From positions 1 to 64,000 of the forward strand of contig JAFZRU010000031.1 of assembly GCA_017619755.1 (NCBI GenBank): a stretch of 64,000 nucleotides of DNA. Direction: 5' to 3'. Position 1 is the stretch's first letter, and the number at the start of each line of letters is the position of its first letter. Position numbers and translations under genes: made by a program. Shown piece by piece: positions 17,520-25,557 of this stretch. This DNA is from Prevotella sp. GTDB lineage: Bacteria; Bacteroidota; Bacteroidia; Bacteroidales; Bacteroidaceae. The notes beneath the pieces are model-generated. The model did no database searches, was not told where the DNA came from, and was given only the letters and a program-made list of their open reading frames with translations.

Positions 17520-19244
17520 TTACTGTCCCTCCTTTTCCATTCGTTGGATGTATGCCAGTTCGTTGATGGCGTAGTCCGAAGAGAGAGGATCCTCAAGCAT
17601 CTTGTTGAGCAGTTTTTTCGCCTCCTCATACTTGTTCTTATCGATGAGCAGGAATGCCTTTCTCCTGTTGAGGAAGGCGAGGAACGACTGGATGTATTCG
17701 GCAGGTTTCTCCCCCTCCTCAAGGTCGAGGTTGTCGTTGATGGTCTCCATAAGGCCGTCGATGGTACTCATCGACCTGAAGTCCCCGGAATTGACCATAG
17801 CATTCACCAGTTCGGTGGTGTATGAAATCCTGTGCAGGCCGGAGAGCATGTCAAGATATGCGAGAGCCCTGTCATACTGCTTGAGGTCGGAATAGCAGAA
17901 GCCGATGTGATAGATGACCTCGAAGAAAGCCTCCTTCTCCCTGTTTTTCATGCTGTCGAACCTGGGCTGCATGCTTCTAAAAGCACTCTCGAAGAGTGGC
18001 AGCGCCTCGAAATACCTCTTGGAAAGGAAAAGCTTCTTCCCGTGGTAAAGGAGCTGCGCCAGGCTGCTGTCCGTGCAACCGGCGATGAGCGCCTGCTCCT
18101 CCGTGAGCGTCCCCTCTTCCCCGTTTTTCAGTTTCTGCACGGCCTCCTTCCACATGTAATTGCTCTCCTCGATGAGTTGCTGCCGGGAGACGTTGTCTCG
18201 CGCCATCAGCACGGAACAGGTATTCACGTCGGGTTGGCGGCGGTAGGGGTGTGAAGTGGAAGCCGGCAGCGGGACGAGCGTGGCGGTGACGCGGAACCAT
18301 GCCGTATCGCCGTCGCTCCCCTCGTCGTTAATGGTGATGGCGATGGTCCTCTCCGTCTTGGGGTCGTCAGGCAGCACGACCCACAGCGTGGCGGAGGCAT
18401 ATTTCCTCCCCTCCTCGCCCCTGAGTTCCTTGGACAGGTCGTCGAGACGGTAAGCAAGTATGCCCTTTTCGTCCCTCAACACCTCCACCACATTGCTATA
18501 GACCTCCATCCGAAGGGGTTGGACATCGTACAGACCCATGGCCTTTTCAAGCAGTGTCTGCAAGGCGACACCTTCTCCAAGCGAAGCCCTGAAAACTCCC
18601 TTCTCATCTCCTTGGAGCCTCATTTCCTGCTGTCTGACCATAAAGATTTCACGCTTCCTGTCTGCGGAGGTCTTTTCACCGTCGGTCTCCCCTGTTTCAT
18701 CCTTGGCCTTCTCCATCTCATCGAACCTCCTGACGAGGGCGTTCTGCCAACTAAAGGTGGAGGCCATGGCATCGACAAAGGTGTTCTTTGCCGTGTCGGG
18801 ATGCAGAAGGAGACTGGAGATGAGGTGCATGTCGATTTCGTGCTTCTCGTCGTTGACACTATACACCACGCGCAGGTTGTCGCTGTTGATGTTGCACCTG
18901 TTGGCCACGCTCCTTGCGATGTCGATGTTGTCGAGTGAGGAATTGTAGCAGAAGAGGTAGGACATTCTCACGTATGGCGACGATTTCTCCACATGGAGCT
19001 TGAAGTGGCCGTTCTGGTAGTCGTATGTGCCCACCCTTGCCTCATCCTCCGTGGCCCATGCCACCTTGCAGTGGAGTTGTTCAAGCGCGTTGTCAGCCCA
19101 TTTCTCGAGCAATTTCGCCCTCTGCTCCCCCTTTACGTTTGCTACCAAGGAGATAGTGTCGGACTCTTTCTTCTTCTTCCATTCCTTCCACCCGGCGTGG
19201 ATGGCAAGGCCGATAAGTAATACATATAAAAAGAATAATTCCAT
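17520..19244 (-). CDS. Membrane-anchored protein with C-terminal TPR-like repeats
   Basis: The 574-residue protein starts MELFFLYVLLIGLAIHAGWK, a membrane anchor followed by a basic stretch, so the bulk is soluble. The middle (about residues 40-380) is mixed alpha/beta with no recognised family. The final third has helical repeats of TPR character: LLYHGKKLFLSKRYFEALPL, VIYHIGFCYSDLKQYDRALA, FLAFLNRRKAFLLIDKNKYE, EEAKKLLNKMLEDP. It starts 12 bp after dnaG and is followed by cls after 3 bp, suggesting co-transcription. Function is unknown; a role at the membrane is inferred only from the anchor. Confidence 0.7.
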   Translation of the reverse strand: MELFFLYVLLIGLAIHAGWKEWKKKKESDTISLVANVKGEQRAKLLEKWADNALEQLHCKVAWATEDEARVGTYDYQNGHFKLHVEKSSPYVRMSYLFCYNSSLDNIDIARSVANRCNINSDNLRVVYSVNDEKHEIDMHLISSLLLHPDTAKNTFVDAMASTFSWQNALVRRFDEMEKAKDETGETDGEKTSADRKREIFMVRQQEMRLQGDEKGVFRASLGEGVALQTLLEKAMGLYDVQPLRMEVYSNVVEVLRDEKGILAYRLDDLSKELRGEEGRKYASATLWVVLPDDPKTERTIAITINDEGSDGDTAWFRVTATLVPLPASTSHPYRRQPDVNTCSVLMARDNVSRQQLIEESNYMWKEAVQKLKNGEEGTLTEEQALIAGCTDSSLAQLLYHGKKLFLSKRYFEALPLFESAFRSMQPRFDSMKNREKEAFFEVIYHIGFCYSDLKQYDRALAYLDMLSGLHRISYTTELVNAMVNSGDFRSMSTIDGLMETINDNLDLEEGEKPAEYIQSFLAFLNRRKAFLLIDKNKYEEAKKLLNKMLEDPLSSDYAINELAYIQRMEKEGQ

Positions 19245-19256
19245 GATCCAACTAAT

Positions 19257-21206
19257 CTATATGATGATGCTTTTTCCAAGCCTTTTGGCTATCACGCTTC
19301 TCATTTCCTGAAGTTTCTTCACCTCGTCGAGCAACTGTACCCGCCGCTCGTCACTACCGGCAGCAGCGTATTCAATCCTGATGGCGTTCATTCGGTTTTT
19401 GAGGATGTCAAGGCGGTAGTCGAGCAACAGGTGCTCCACCTGGGCTCGAAGGCGCTCCTCCTCCATCTTCACGCGCATGCTCTCGGAGAGTTGGTAACTC
19501 TCCTCCCCCAAAGCAGACGCCAACTTGCTGACTGCCGGGTCGGGATGTCGGGTGAAATGGTCGAGGAGGTTGGTTTCACCCTCTTGCACAAGAGTGACGG
19601 CCTCCTCCAAGATGCCCTGACACACACCGTCGTGCAACTGCAAGCCATCCTCCTGCAAGTCGTAGTAGATGTATTCTGCCACGGTGAGGTCGAACGTCTC
19701 GCCACCGCCGCCGTCCAAGCCACGGAAGGCCATCTCCGACCCATGCCTGAAGACCATCTGGACGAGGAGCTGCTCGATTTGGAGTGTCACCCTTGCCGCT
19801 GCCGGAGGGCCGGCCTTAGATTCCGTCTTTGGGGTGACAGGTGTCTCTCGCTCCTCCCTGGCCTTCTCCCGCTCCACCTGCCGAGCCTTCTCCTCCCTTC
19901 CGCTCCTGATGAACTTGTTCATCTGGTTGATGAGTGTCTGCTCCGCGATGCCCGTCCGTTGGGAGCAATCCTTCACGTAGGTGGCCCTGATGATGGGGTC
20001 CTTCACCTCGCTGATGCTCTTGACGATGCTGGAGATGGCCTCCGCACGCTTCACAGGGTCGGTGACGCCCTTGAGCATGACTTGCGTCTTGAACTCGATG
20101 AAATCCGTTTGGTGGCTCGCGATATACTCCCTGAAATCGTTGGCGGTGTGCTTCCTTGCGAAACTGTCGGGGTCGTCGCCGTCGGGCAGGAGCAGCACCT
20201 TGATGTTCATCCCCTCGGCGAGCATCATGTCGGTGCCTCGGAGTGCGGCGTGTATGCCGGCCTCATCGCCGTCGTAGAGCAACACGACGTTCTGCGTGAA
20301 GCGGTGGAGGAGCCTGATCTGATGGACGCTGAGGGCCGTGCCGGAATTGGCCACCACGTTCTCTATCCCGCACTGGTGCATGGAAATGACGTCGGTGTAG
20401 CCCTCCACCATGAAGACGCAGTCTTCCTTCGACATGGCCTTCTTAGCCTGGTAGATGCCATATAACTCGTGGTCCTTGTGATAGACCACGGAGTCGGGCG
20501 AGTTGACATATTTTTGCGCCACGCCCTTGGTGCGTGCGTCGAGCAGCCTCCCGCCAAAGGCGGTGACCTTTCCTCCCACGCCAATCCACGGGAAGATGAC
20601 CCTGCCGGAGAAGCGGTCGTAGAGCGAACCGTCGTCCCTCTTGACACACAGTCCACTGGTGACGAGGTACTCTTCATTGTAGCCTTTCTTCCTCGCCGTG
20701 TCGAGCAGGGCATCACGCCGCGAGAGGGCATAGCCGAGCCGGAACTTGGCAATGATGTCGTCGCGGAAACCTCTTGAGCGGAAATATGCCAGTCCGATGG
20801 CCTGACCATCGGGGTCGTTGAGCAGGTTGTCGTTGAAATATCCTGCCGCCCATTCATTGACGATGAAGATGCTCTCGCGCTCCGTCTCCTGCCGCCGCTC
20901 CTCGGGGGTGAGCTCGCGCTCCTCCACCTCGATGTTGTATTTTTTTGCCAACCATTTCAGCGCCTCCGGGTAGGTCATCTGCTCGTGCTCCATAATGAAG
21001 TTGGCGGCGTTGCCAGCCTTCCCGCAGGAGAAGCACTTGTATATCCCCCTCGCCGGTGAGACGGAGAACGACGGCGTTCGGTCGTTGTGGAATGGACACA
21101 GCCCCTTGTAATTGGCCCCGCTTTTCTTCAGCGTGACAAACTCCGAGACGACATCCACGATGTTGGCGGCGTCCATAATGCGGTCTATGGTGCGGCTGTC
21201 TATCAT
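19257..21206 (-). CDS. dnaG: DNA primase DnaG
   Basis: DnaG makes RNA primers for replication. The 649-residue protein starts MIDSRTIDRIMDAANIVDVV and has the zinc-binding domain (CPFHNDRTPSFSV, then CFSCGKAGNAANFI), the RNA-polymerase domain with FGGRLLDARTKG, the TOPRIM core CVFMVEGYTDVISMHQCG and LLYDGDEAGIHAALRGTDMM, and a C-terminal helicase-binding region. The ATG at 21206 is chosen because the promoter at 21217-21247 lies between it and the upstream ATG at 21278. The leader is then only a few nucleotides. It heads the dnaG-TPR-cls unit. Confidence 0.94.
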   Translation of the reverse strand: MIDSRTIDRIMDAANIVDVVSEFVTLKKSGANYKGLCPFHNDRTPSFSVSPARGIYKCFSCGKAGNAANFIMEHEQMTYPEALKWLAKKYNIEVEERELTPEERRQETERESIFIVNEWAAGYFNDNLLNDPDGQAIGLAYFRSRGFRDDIIAKFRLGYALSRRDALLDTARKKGYNEEYLVTSGLCVKRDDGSLYDRFSGRVIFPWIGVGGKVTAFGGRLLDARTKGVAQKYVNSPDSVVYHKDHELYGIYQAKKAMSKEDCVFMVEGYTDVISMHQCGIENVVANSGTALSVHQIRLLHRFTQNVVLLYDGDEAGIHAALRGTDMMLAEGMNIKVLLLPDGDDPDSFARKHTANDFREYIASHQTDFIEFKTQVMLKGVTDPVKRAEAISSIVKSISEVKDPIIRATYVKDCSQRTGIAEQTLINQMNKFIRSGREEKARQVEREKAREERETPVTPKTESKAGPPAAARVTLQIEQLLVQMVFRHGSEMAFRGLDGGGGETFDLTVAEYIYYDLQEDGLQLHDGVCQGILEEAVTLVQEGETNLLDHFTRHPDPAVSKLASALGEESYQLSESMRVKMEEERLRAQVEHLLLDYRLDILKNRMNAIRIEYAAAGSDERRVQLLDEVKKLQEMRSVIAKRLGKSIII

Positions 21207-21216
21207 ATCCAACCGA

Positions 21217-21247
21217 CAAATGTACGACAAAAATTTCCATCCGCCAA
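21217..21247 (-). promoter_or_regulatory. Promoter of dnaG with near-zero leader
   Basis: On the minus strand TTGG (21247-21244) and TACATTTG (21224-21217) are exactly 19 bp apart. The dnaG ATG begins 10 bp after the -7 box, so the transcript should start within a few bases of the start codon. Confidence 0.7.
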
Positions 21248-21344
21248 GGAATTGTGGGATAAGAAATGTTAATTTCACTTGTCGCCATTGTCTCTCCTAT
21301 AATATATCCGCCATGGGTGGGGATTCTATCACCATAATAGATAA

Positions 21345-21374
21345 GACCCTAAGGACTACAAGGTCTTTAGGGTC
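21345..21374 (-). terminator. Second hairpin downstream of the pectate lyase gene
   Basis: GACCCTAAGGAC (21345-21356) and GTCTTTAGGGTC (21363-21374) pair over 11 of 12 positions with a 6-nt loop. On the minus strand a T-rich stretch (TTATCTATTAT) follows. It stands behind a stronger hairpin, as a tandem terminator. Confidence 0.5.
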
Positions 21375-21389
21375 TTTAGAGACTTTACC

Positions 21390-21419
21390 CCCCCGAGTGG
21401 GTCAAGGCCCGCTCGGGGG
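21390..21419 (-). terminator. GC-rich terminator hairpin of the pectate lyase gene
   Basis: CCCCCGAGTGGG (21390-21401) pairs with CCCGCTCGGGGG (21408-21419) with a single G-T mismatch and a 6-nt loop. It begins 6 bp after the stop codon at 21426. There is no strong U-tract directly behind it. Confidence 0.55.
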
Positions 21420-21425
21420 AAAAGA

Positions 21426-24400
21426 TTATCGTGCCACTTTTTTGGTGACGGTGCTTCCGTCGGTCATGGTGACACGCATGAGGAAGATGCCGTGGGCGGG
21501 CGTGGCTACGCGCTCTCCGGCGAGGGTGAAATACTCTATGCGGAGGGGCATGGCGATGGCGGGAGCGGTGTCGATGCCATCGGAGCCTCCCTCATGGTAT
21601 TCGATGGCGATGATGACACATTGCTGCTCGCCAGTGTTTCTGAAGGTGATGGTCTTCTCCAAGTTGTCGAGGTCGAAACTGACGCACGAGGGGTTGGCAG
21701 TGTCCTTGGAAGGCTGTAGGATGACCGACTCCTCCTCGGTGTAGGTTTTCCCACCCACGGAAGCCCAGTAGCTGGTGCGGTTGGGTGTGGAGACATTGGT
21801 GTAGCTCCACAGTGTGATTTTGGTGGCCTTTGCCTTGTCCGGGAGGAAGATGGTGTTCTCTGCGCCGTTGGAGCATTTGATGGTGGTGCGGGTGAGGGTG
21901 TTGCCGTTATACACCACGTTGATTTTGTCGGCCGCACTGTAGTATTTCTCCAAGTTTCCAGTGACAACCATGGAGAATCCCTCCGCGTCGTCGTCCACCA
22001 CACCCACGAGCATGTTGTTCACACCGCTGTTGTCGTAAGAGTCGGTGGACATGTTGCCCCATGTGAGGAGGGCGGTTTTCTTCTCACCAGATGGTCCCGG
22101 CCCCGGGTCGATGTTGGGGTTGTTCTCCCCACCCACCACCTTGACAATGCCGGCGGTATAGAGTTGGCTGAGGTCCCAAGTCTGTCCCTCTCCCGGTGTT
22201 TCAGGCAAGATTTGTGCGAAAGTGCCTTTGATGCCTCCCTTGGCATCAAAAACTTGGAATTCCGTGGCGTTGTATGGCGCTTCGTCGAACTTCCCTCCGG
22301 CGATTTGCAGCACGGCTCCCTCCGCCAACGTCACAGTCCCCTTCACGGCGATGGTGTTGCATTTCTCACGGTTGGCCGGGATGCTGACAACACCACCTTT
22401 CTGTATGGAGAGTGCGCCGCCGAGGGTGAGCGTCTTGCCGTCCACCACCTCATCGCCCGGCTGTATGGCACCCTCTTCCTTGACGGTGACAGCCCCAACC
22501 ACGGAACCCGTTCCAGCGAGGGTGGCCGATGCGTTGACGGTAACAGCCCCTGTTCCGCTGTTCCTTCCGTTGACGATGAGTTTTCCTCCATTGATGTTGG
22601 TATATCCCTTGTAGGTGTTGGTGCCTGTGAGCCTCCAATATCCGTCGCCCTCCTTGACGATGTTGGTGGTGCCGTCGTATTTTGAGGCGGTGCTGCTGGC
22701 GCAGTTGTCGATGACGCCCTTGAAAGTCTCATCTGTGTTGGCTCCTCCCACGTGCCAGGTCATAACGTGCCCGGCGGTCTGCTTGCTGCTACCGCTGAGG
22801 AAAGTACCTGTGTCCCCGCTGAGTCCCCCGAGGTAAAGCTCACCGTTGGTGGGCCAATAAACAATCCTGATGTTCCCCTTGAGGTTGATGGAAGCATTGG
22901 GTATGCCGTTGTAGCTGCCGTTGTTGAGCATGAACTGAGCCCCGTTGCTCGACGAGCCGGTGCCGTTGACGACGAGCGTGCCGTAGAACCCTCTCCAGTC
23001 GCCGTTGATGTATTCGCGCACCCAGTTGACTTCCCACTCCAATGCCCCTGTGCCTGTAACGTTGCTCTTGATGGAGCAGTTGCGGCAGAAATACACCTTG
23101 GAATAGGTGTCGGGAGCCACCTCAATGGGGAAGTCGTAAGTGGAATAGGTGTCGTTGGGGTCCTGTGTGCGGAACTCCCCTCCCGCGAGGACGAGTTTGG
23201 ACTTGCCGAGTGTGCATATCTTGTCGCTCCACATCGTGGAGACACCATTGAGTTTGAGCAATCCACCCTTCACGGTGGTTGGCCCGTTGTAGCTGAAGAA
23301 GTCCTTCGTCTTGGGGGCGAGCGTTCCGGCTCCGTTGAGGGTGATACCTGCCTCTCCCTCCATCTTCCCCGACATGGTAAGCGTAGTGCCGGCGTTTTGG
23401 ATGTTGAGTTCCGTGTCCTTGTAAATCATGGCGCTGCGGTTGGTGGACGTGGTGGCTCCGATGTATCTCCATGTGCCGCCATGCCACACCCAGTTCTGTG
23501 CGTATTCCAAACTGGCCCCGATGGAACTGACTACTCCTCCATTCTTGAGCGTAGGCACCACCACCTCTCCGCCACGTATCACGGTGGCCCCGGTGTAGTC
23601 GTTGTTGGTGGCGAGGGTGAGTTTCCCGCTTCCGGCCTTGTTGACAGAAGCGGTGCCGGTGATTTTCCCGGAGCCGGTGAAAGAAGTGTTGGCCGCCCCC
23701 TTGACAACGACGGCCTGCGGTGCGACCGCCTGTGCGAGTGTCACGGTGGCATCCTCTTCAGCGTTGAAAAGCACCTTTCCACCGTCGGCATACACGCCCT
23801 CCAACCATGCCTCCGTGGTGGTGTCCCATGTGTTGTCCCCACCCTTCCAGGTGTAGTCGGGCTGGTAATTGTCCACATCCACCATCTCCACCTGCTCCTG
23901 CATGGTTTTCACCGTTGCCGTGGCGTACTCAGACTTCATATCGCCTTTGTAAGCACAGACGCGCACTTTGTATGCCGTGGCTGGCTCCAAACCCTGGGTG
24001 ATGACCGCCGTGGTGACTCCCGCCTCAGTGCGGGCCACTTCAACAAAGGCGCCGTCCTTCTCCACCTCCACGAGGAAGCCCTCCTCACCCTCCGTCCAAT
24101 CTCTCCACTGCAAGGAGATGGTGGTTGGCGTGGCGTCGGCCTGTCCGAGGAGCTGTGGGGCGCGGAGGAATTCATCCACGCTCTCCGCCGAAATGCTGTT
24201 GATATAGTTCTCTATGTTGGTGTATCCGTTGGCGGCCTTGGCCATGGCGTCGTTTTTGGCCGGATCGGTGCCGTTGGCCGTCTCCCAGGCGTCGGGCATG
24301 CCGTCCTTGTCGGTATCGGTGCGGGCATTGCCTCCCCAAACCTTCCACGTGGAGGGTTTGCCGTATGGCATCACATCTTCCGTGGAAATGATGACGCCGT

Positions 24401-25463
24401 CGGTGCCTAACGAGCGGCACTCGTCCACCATGTAGCAGTCGGCGTAGTCGCGGTATGGCAGCGAGGCCCCCACGGTGGGCAGCAGGTCGTCGAGCAGCGT
24501 GGTGGCCTTCACGATGTCGAGGGCCGGGTATGGGAATGGCGTGGAGCGGAAGGTAGGCCCTCCGCCGTATTCGCTGTTGGGTATGAGGTAGGGGTTGAAT
24601 GCTCCGTCCTTGTTTTTGTCCTGCCAGTTGTCGTCAGCGTAGATGTTGAAGTCGCTATTGCCGGAGGTGCAGGCGTTGTCACCACCGGCGGGGCCGTTGA
24701 TGAAGAGGTTGCCCTGTGTGTTGGCGTAGCTCTTCCCCTGCGAGTCTCCTCCCATGAGGTAGCAACCGTTTTTCCAGTTGTAAACGATGTTGTTCACATA
24801 CTGATGGGCACCCTTCACCTTGTTGTTTCGCGTGGCGTTGTCGCAGTAGAAGTTGCGGTAGAGGGTGATGCTGTCGGCTTGGACAAGCCCTCCGGCGGAG
24901 TGTGTGAGAAGACCCTGTCCAAAGACACAGTTCATCAACGTGATGTTGTGCAGGTCGCCCTTCCCGTCAGGGTTGATGGAGAACACCTCGTCGAGCCCCC
25001 AGGCGAAGGAGCAATGGTCGAAAATCATGTTGGTGCCAGAGGCGATGCCGGCGCAGTCCTTGCCGGATGAGCCTCCCTTGCCCATGCGGAAACGCATATA
25101 GCGGACGATAATGTTGGAGGCTCCCGAGAACGAGACACCATCGCCATAGACGGTGATGCCCTCCCCTGGGGCCGTCTGTCCCGCGACATAGAGGTTTTTG
25201 GCGAAGACGATGCGGTCGTTGATGTTGATGACACCGGCGACGTCGAAGACGACGATGCGGTTGGGCTGGCTCACGGCGTCGCGAAGGGAACCGGCACCGG
25301 CGTCGTTGAGATTGGTCACGTGATAGACGGAGCCAGTGCGCCCGCCAGTGGCGAAGCGCCCCCACCCCTGTGCGCCGGGGAAGGCCAACTGTTGCGATGA
25401 GGCAGGGAGTGCAAGCAATGCCGTCAGGCAAAGCAGCAAAATAGTTTTAGCAGATTTCTTCAT
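21426..25463 (-). CDS. Secreted pectate lyase (PL1 type) with Fn3, PATR repeats and T9SS-like C-terminus
   Basis: This 1345-residue secreted protein is inferred to cleave polygalacturonate by beta-elimination. Its signal is MKKSAKTILLLCLTALLALP. The PL1 beta-helix (about 25-370) starts LAFPGAQGWGRFATGG and has NMIFDHCSFAWGLDE. A calcium-type DTDKDGMPDAWE repeat and an Fn3 domain (about 440-520) follow. Then about 500 residues carry autotransporter-associated strand repeats, for example GKLTLATNNDYTGATVIRGG and RLTGTNTYKGYTNINGGKL. The C-terminus (EYFTLAGERVATPAHGIFLM, ending TKKVAR) resembles a type IX sorting domain. Most PL1 enzymes are far shorter. It is probably co-transcribed with the upstream surface protein. 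Confidence 0.85.
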   Translation of the reverse strand: MKKSAKTILLLCLTALLALPASSQQLAFPGAQGWGRFATGGRTGSVYHVTNLNDAGAGSLRDAVSQPNRIVVFDVAGVININDRIVFAKNLYVAGQTAPGEGITVYGDGVSFSGASNIIVRYMRFRMGKGGSSGKDCAGIASGTNMIFDHCSFAWGLDEVFSINPDGKGDLHNITLMNCVFGQGLLTHSAGGLVQADSITLYRNFYCDNATRNNKVKGAHQYVNNIVYNWKNGCYLMGGDSQGKSYANTQGNLFINGPAGGDNACTSGNSDFNIYADDNWQDKNKDGAFNPYLIPNSEYGGGPTFRSTPFPYPALDIVKATTLLDDLLPTVGASLPYRDYADCYMVDECRSLGTDGVIISTEDVMPYGKPSTWKVWGGNARTDTDKDGMPDAWETANGTDPAKNDAMAKAANGYTNIENYINSISAESVDEFLRAPQLLGQADATPTTISLQWRDWTEGEEGFLVEVEKDGAFVEVARTEAGVTTAVITQGLEPATAYKVRVCAYKGDMKSEYATATVKTMQEQVEMVDVDNYQPDYTWKGGDNTWDTTTEAWLEGVYADGGKVLFNAEEDATVTLAQAVAPQAVVVKGAANTSFTGSGKITGTASVNKAGSGKLTLATNNDYTGATVIRGGEVVVPTLKNGGVVSSIGASLEYAQNWVWHGGTWRYIGATTSTNRSAMIYKDTELNIQNAGTTLTMSGKMEGEAGITLNGAGTLAPKTKDFFSYNGPTTVKGGLLKLNGVSTMWSDKICTLGKSKLVLAGGEFRTQDPNDTYSTYDFPIEVAPDTYSKVYFCRNCSIKSNVTGTGALEWEVNWVREYINGDWRGFYGTLVVNGTGSSSNGAQFMLNNGSYNGIPNASINLKGNIRIVYWPTNGELYLGGLSGDTGTFLSGSSKQTAGHVMTWHVGGANTDETFKGVIDNCASSTASKYDGTTNIVKEGDGYWRLTGTNTYKGYTNINGGKLIVNGRNSGTGAVTVNASATLAGTGSVVGAVTVKEEGAIQPGDEVVDGKTLTLGGALSIQKGGVVSIPANREKCNTIAVKGTVTLAEGAVLQIAGGKFDEAPYNATEFQVFDAKGGIKGTFAQILPETPGEGQTWDLSQLYTAGIVKVVGGENNPNIDPGPGPSGEKKTALLTWGNMSTDSYDNSGVNNMLVGVVDDDAEGFSMVVTGNLEKYYSAADKINVVYNGNTLTRTTIKCSNGAENTIFLPDKAKATKITLWSYTNVSTPNRTSYWASVGGKTYTEEESVILQPSKDTANPSCVSFDLDNLEKTITFRNTGEQQCVIIAIEYHEGGSDGIDTAPAIAMPLRIEYFTLAGERVATPAHGIFLMRVTMTDGSTVTKKVAR

Positions 25464-25486
25464 GTTCCTATCGGTTTTTAGTATTG

Positions 25487-25515
25487 AAATCCCCTCCCGG
25501 ACGGGGAGGGGATTT
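25487..25515. terminator. Perfect 12-bp hairpin between the two surface-protein genes
   Basis: AAATCCCCTCCC (25487-25498) and GGGAGGGGATTT (25504-25515) are perfectly complementary with a 5-nt loop. T-runs lie on the plus-strand side (TTTTT). Both flanking genes are minus-strand, so in the transcript it is an intercistronic stem that may partly terminate or protect the mRNA. Confidence 0.6.
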
Positions 25516-25557
25516 TTCTTGGATGTACACGGCTTTCCTTCCGCGACATAAAATACA

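Noticed and set aside
22752-24410. Long open frame (552 codons) on the plus strand opposite the pectate lyase gene
   Set aside because: It has no recognisable domain, an odd His/Val/Gly-rich composition and lies fully antisense to a well-supported gene. It reflects GC-rich codon use.
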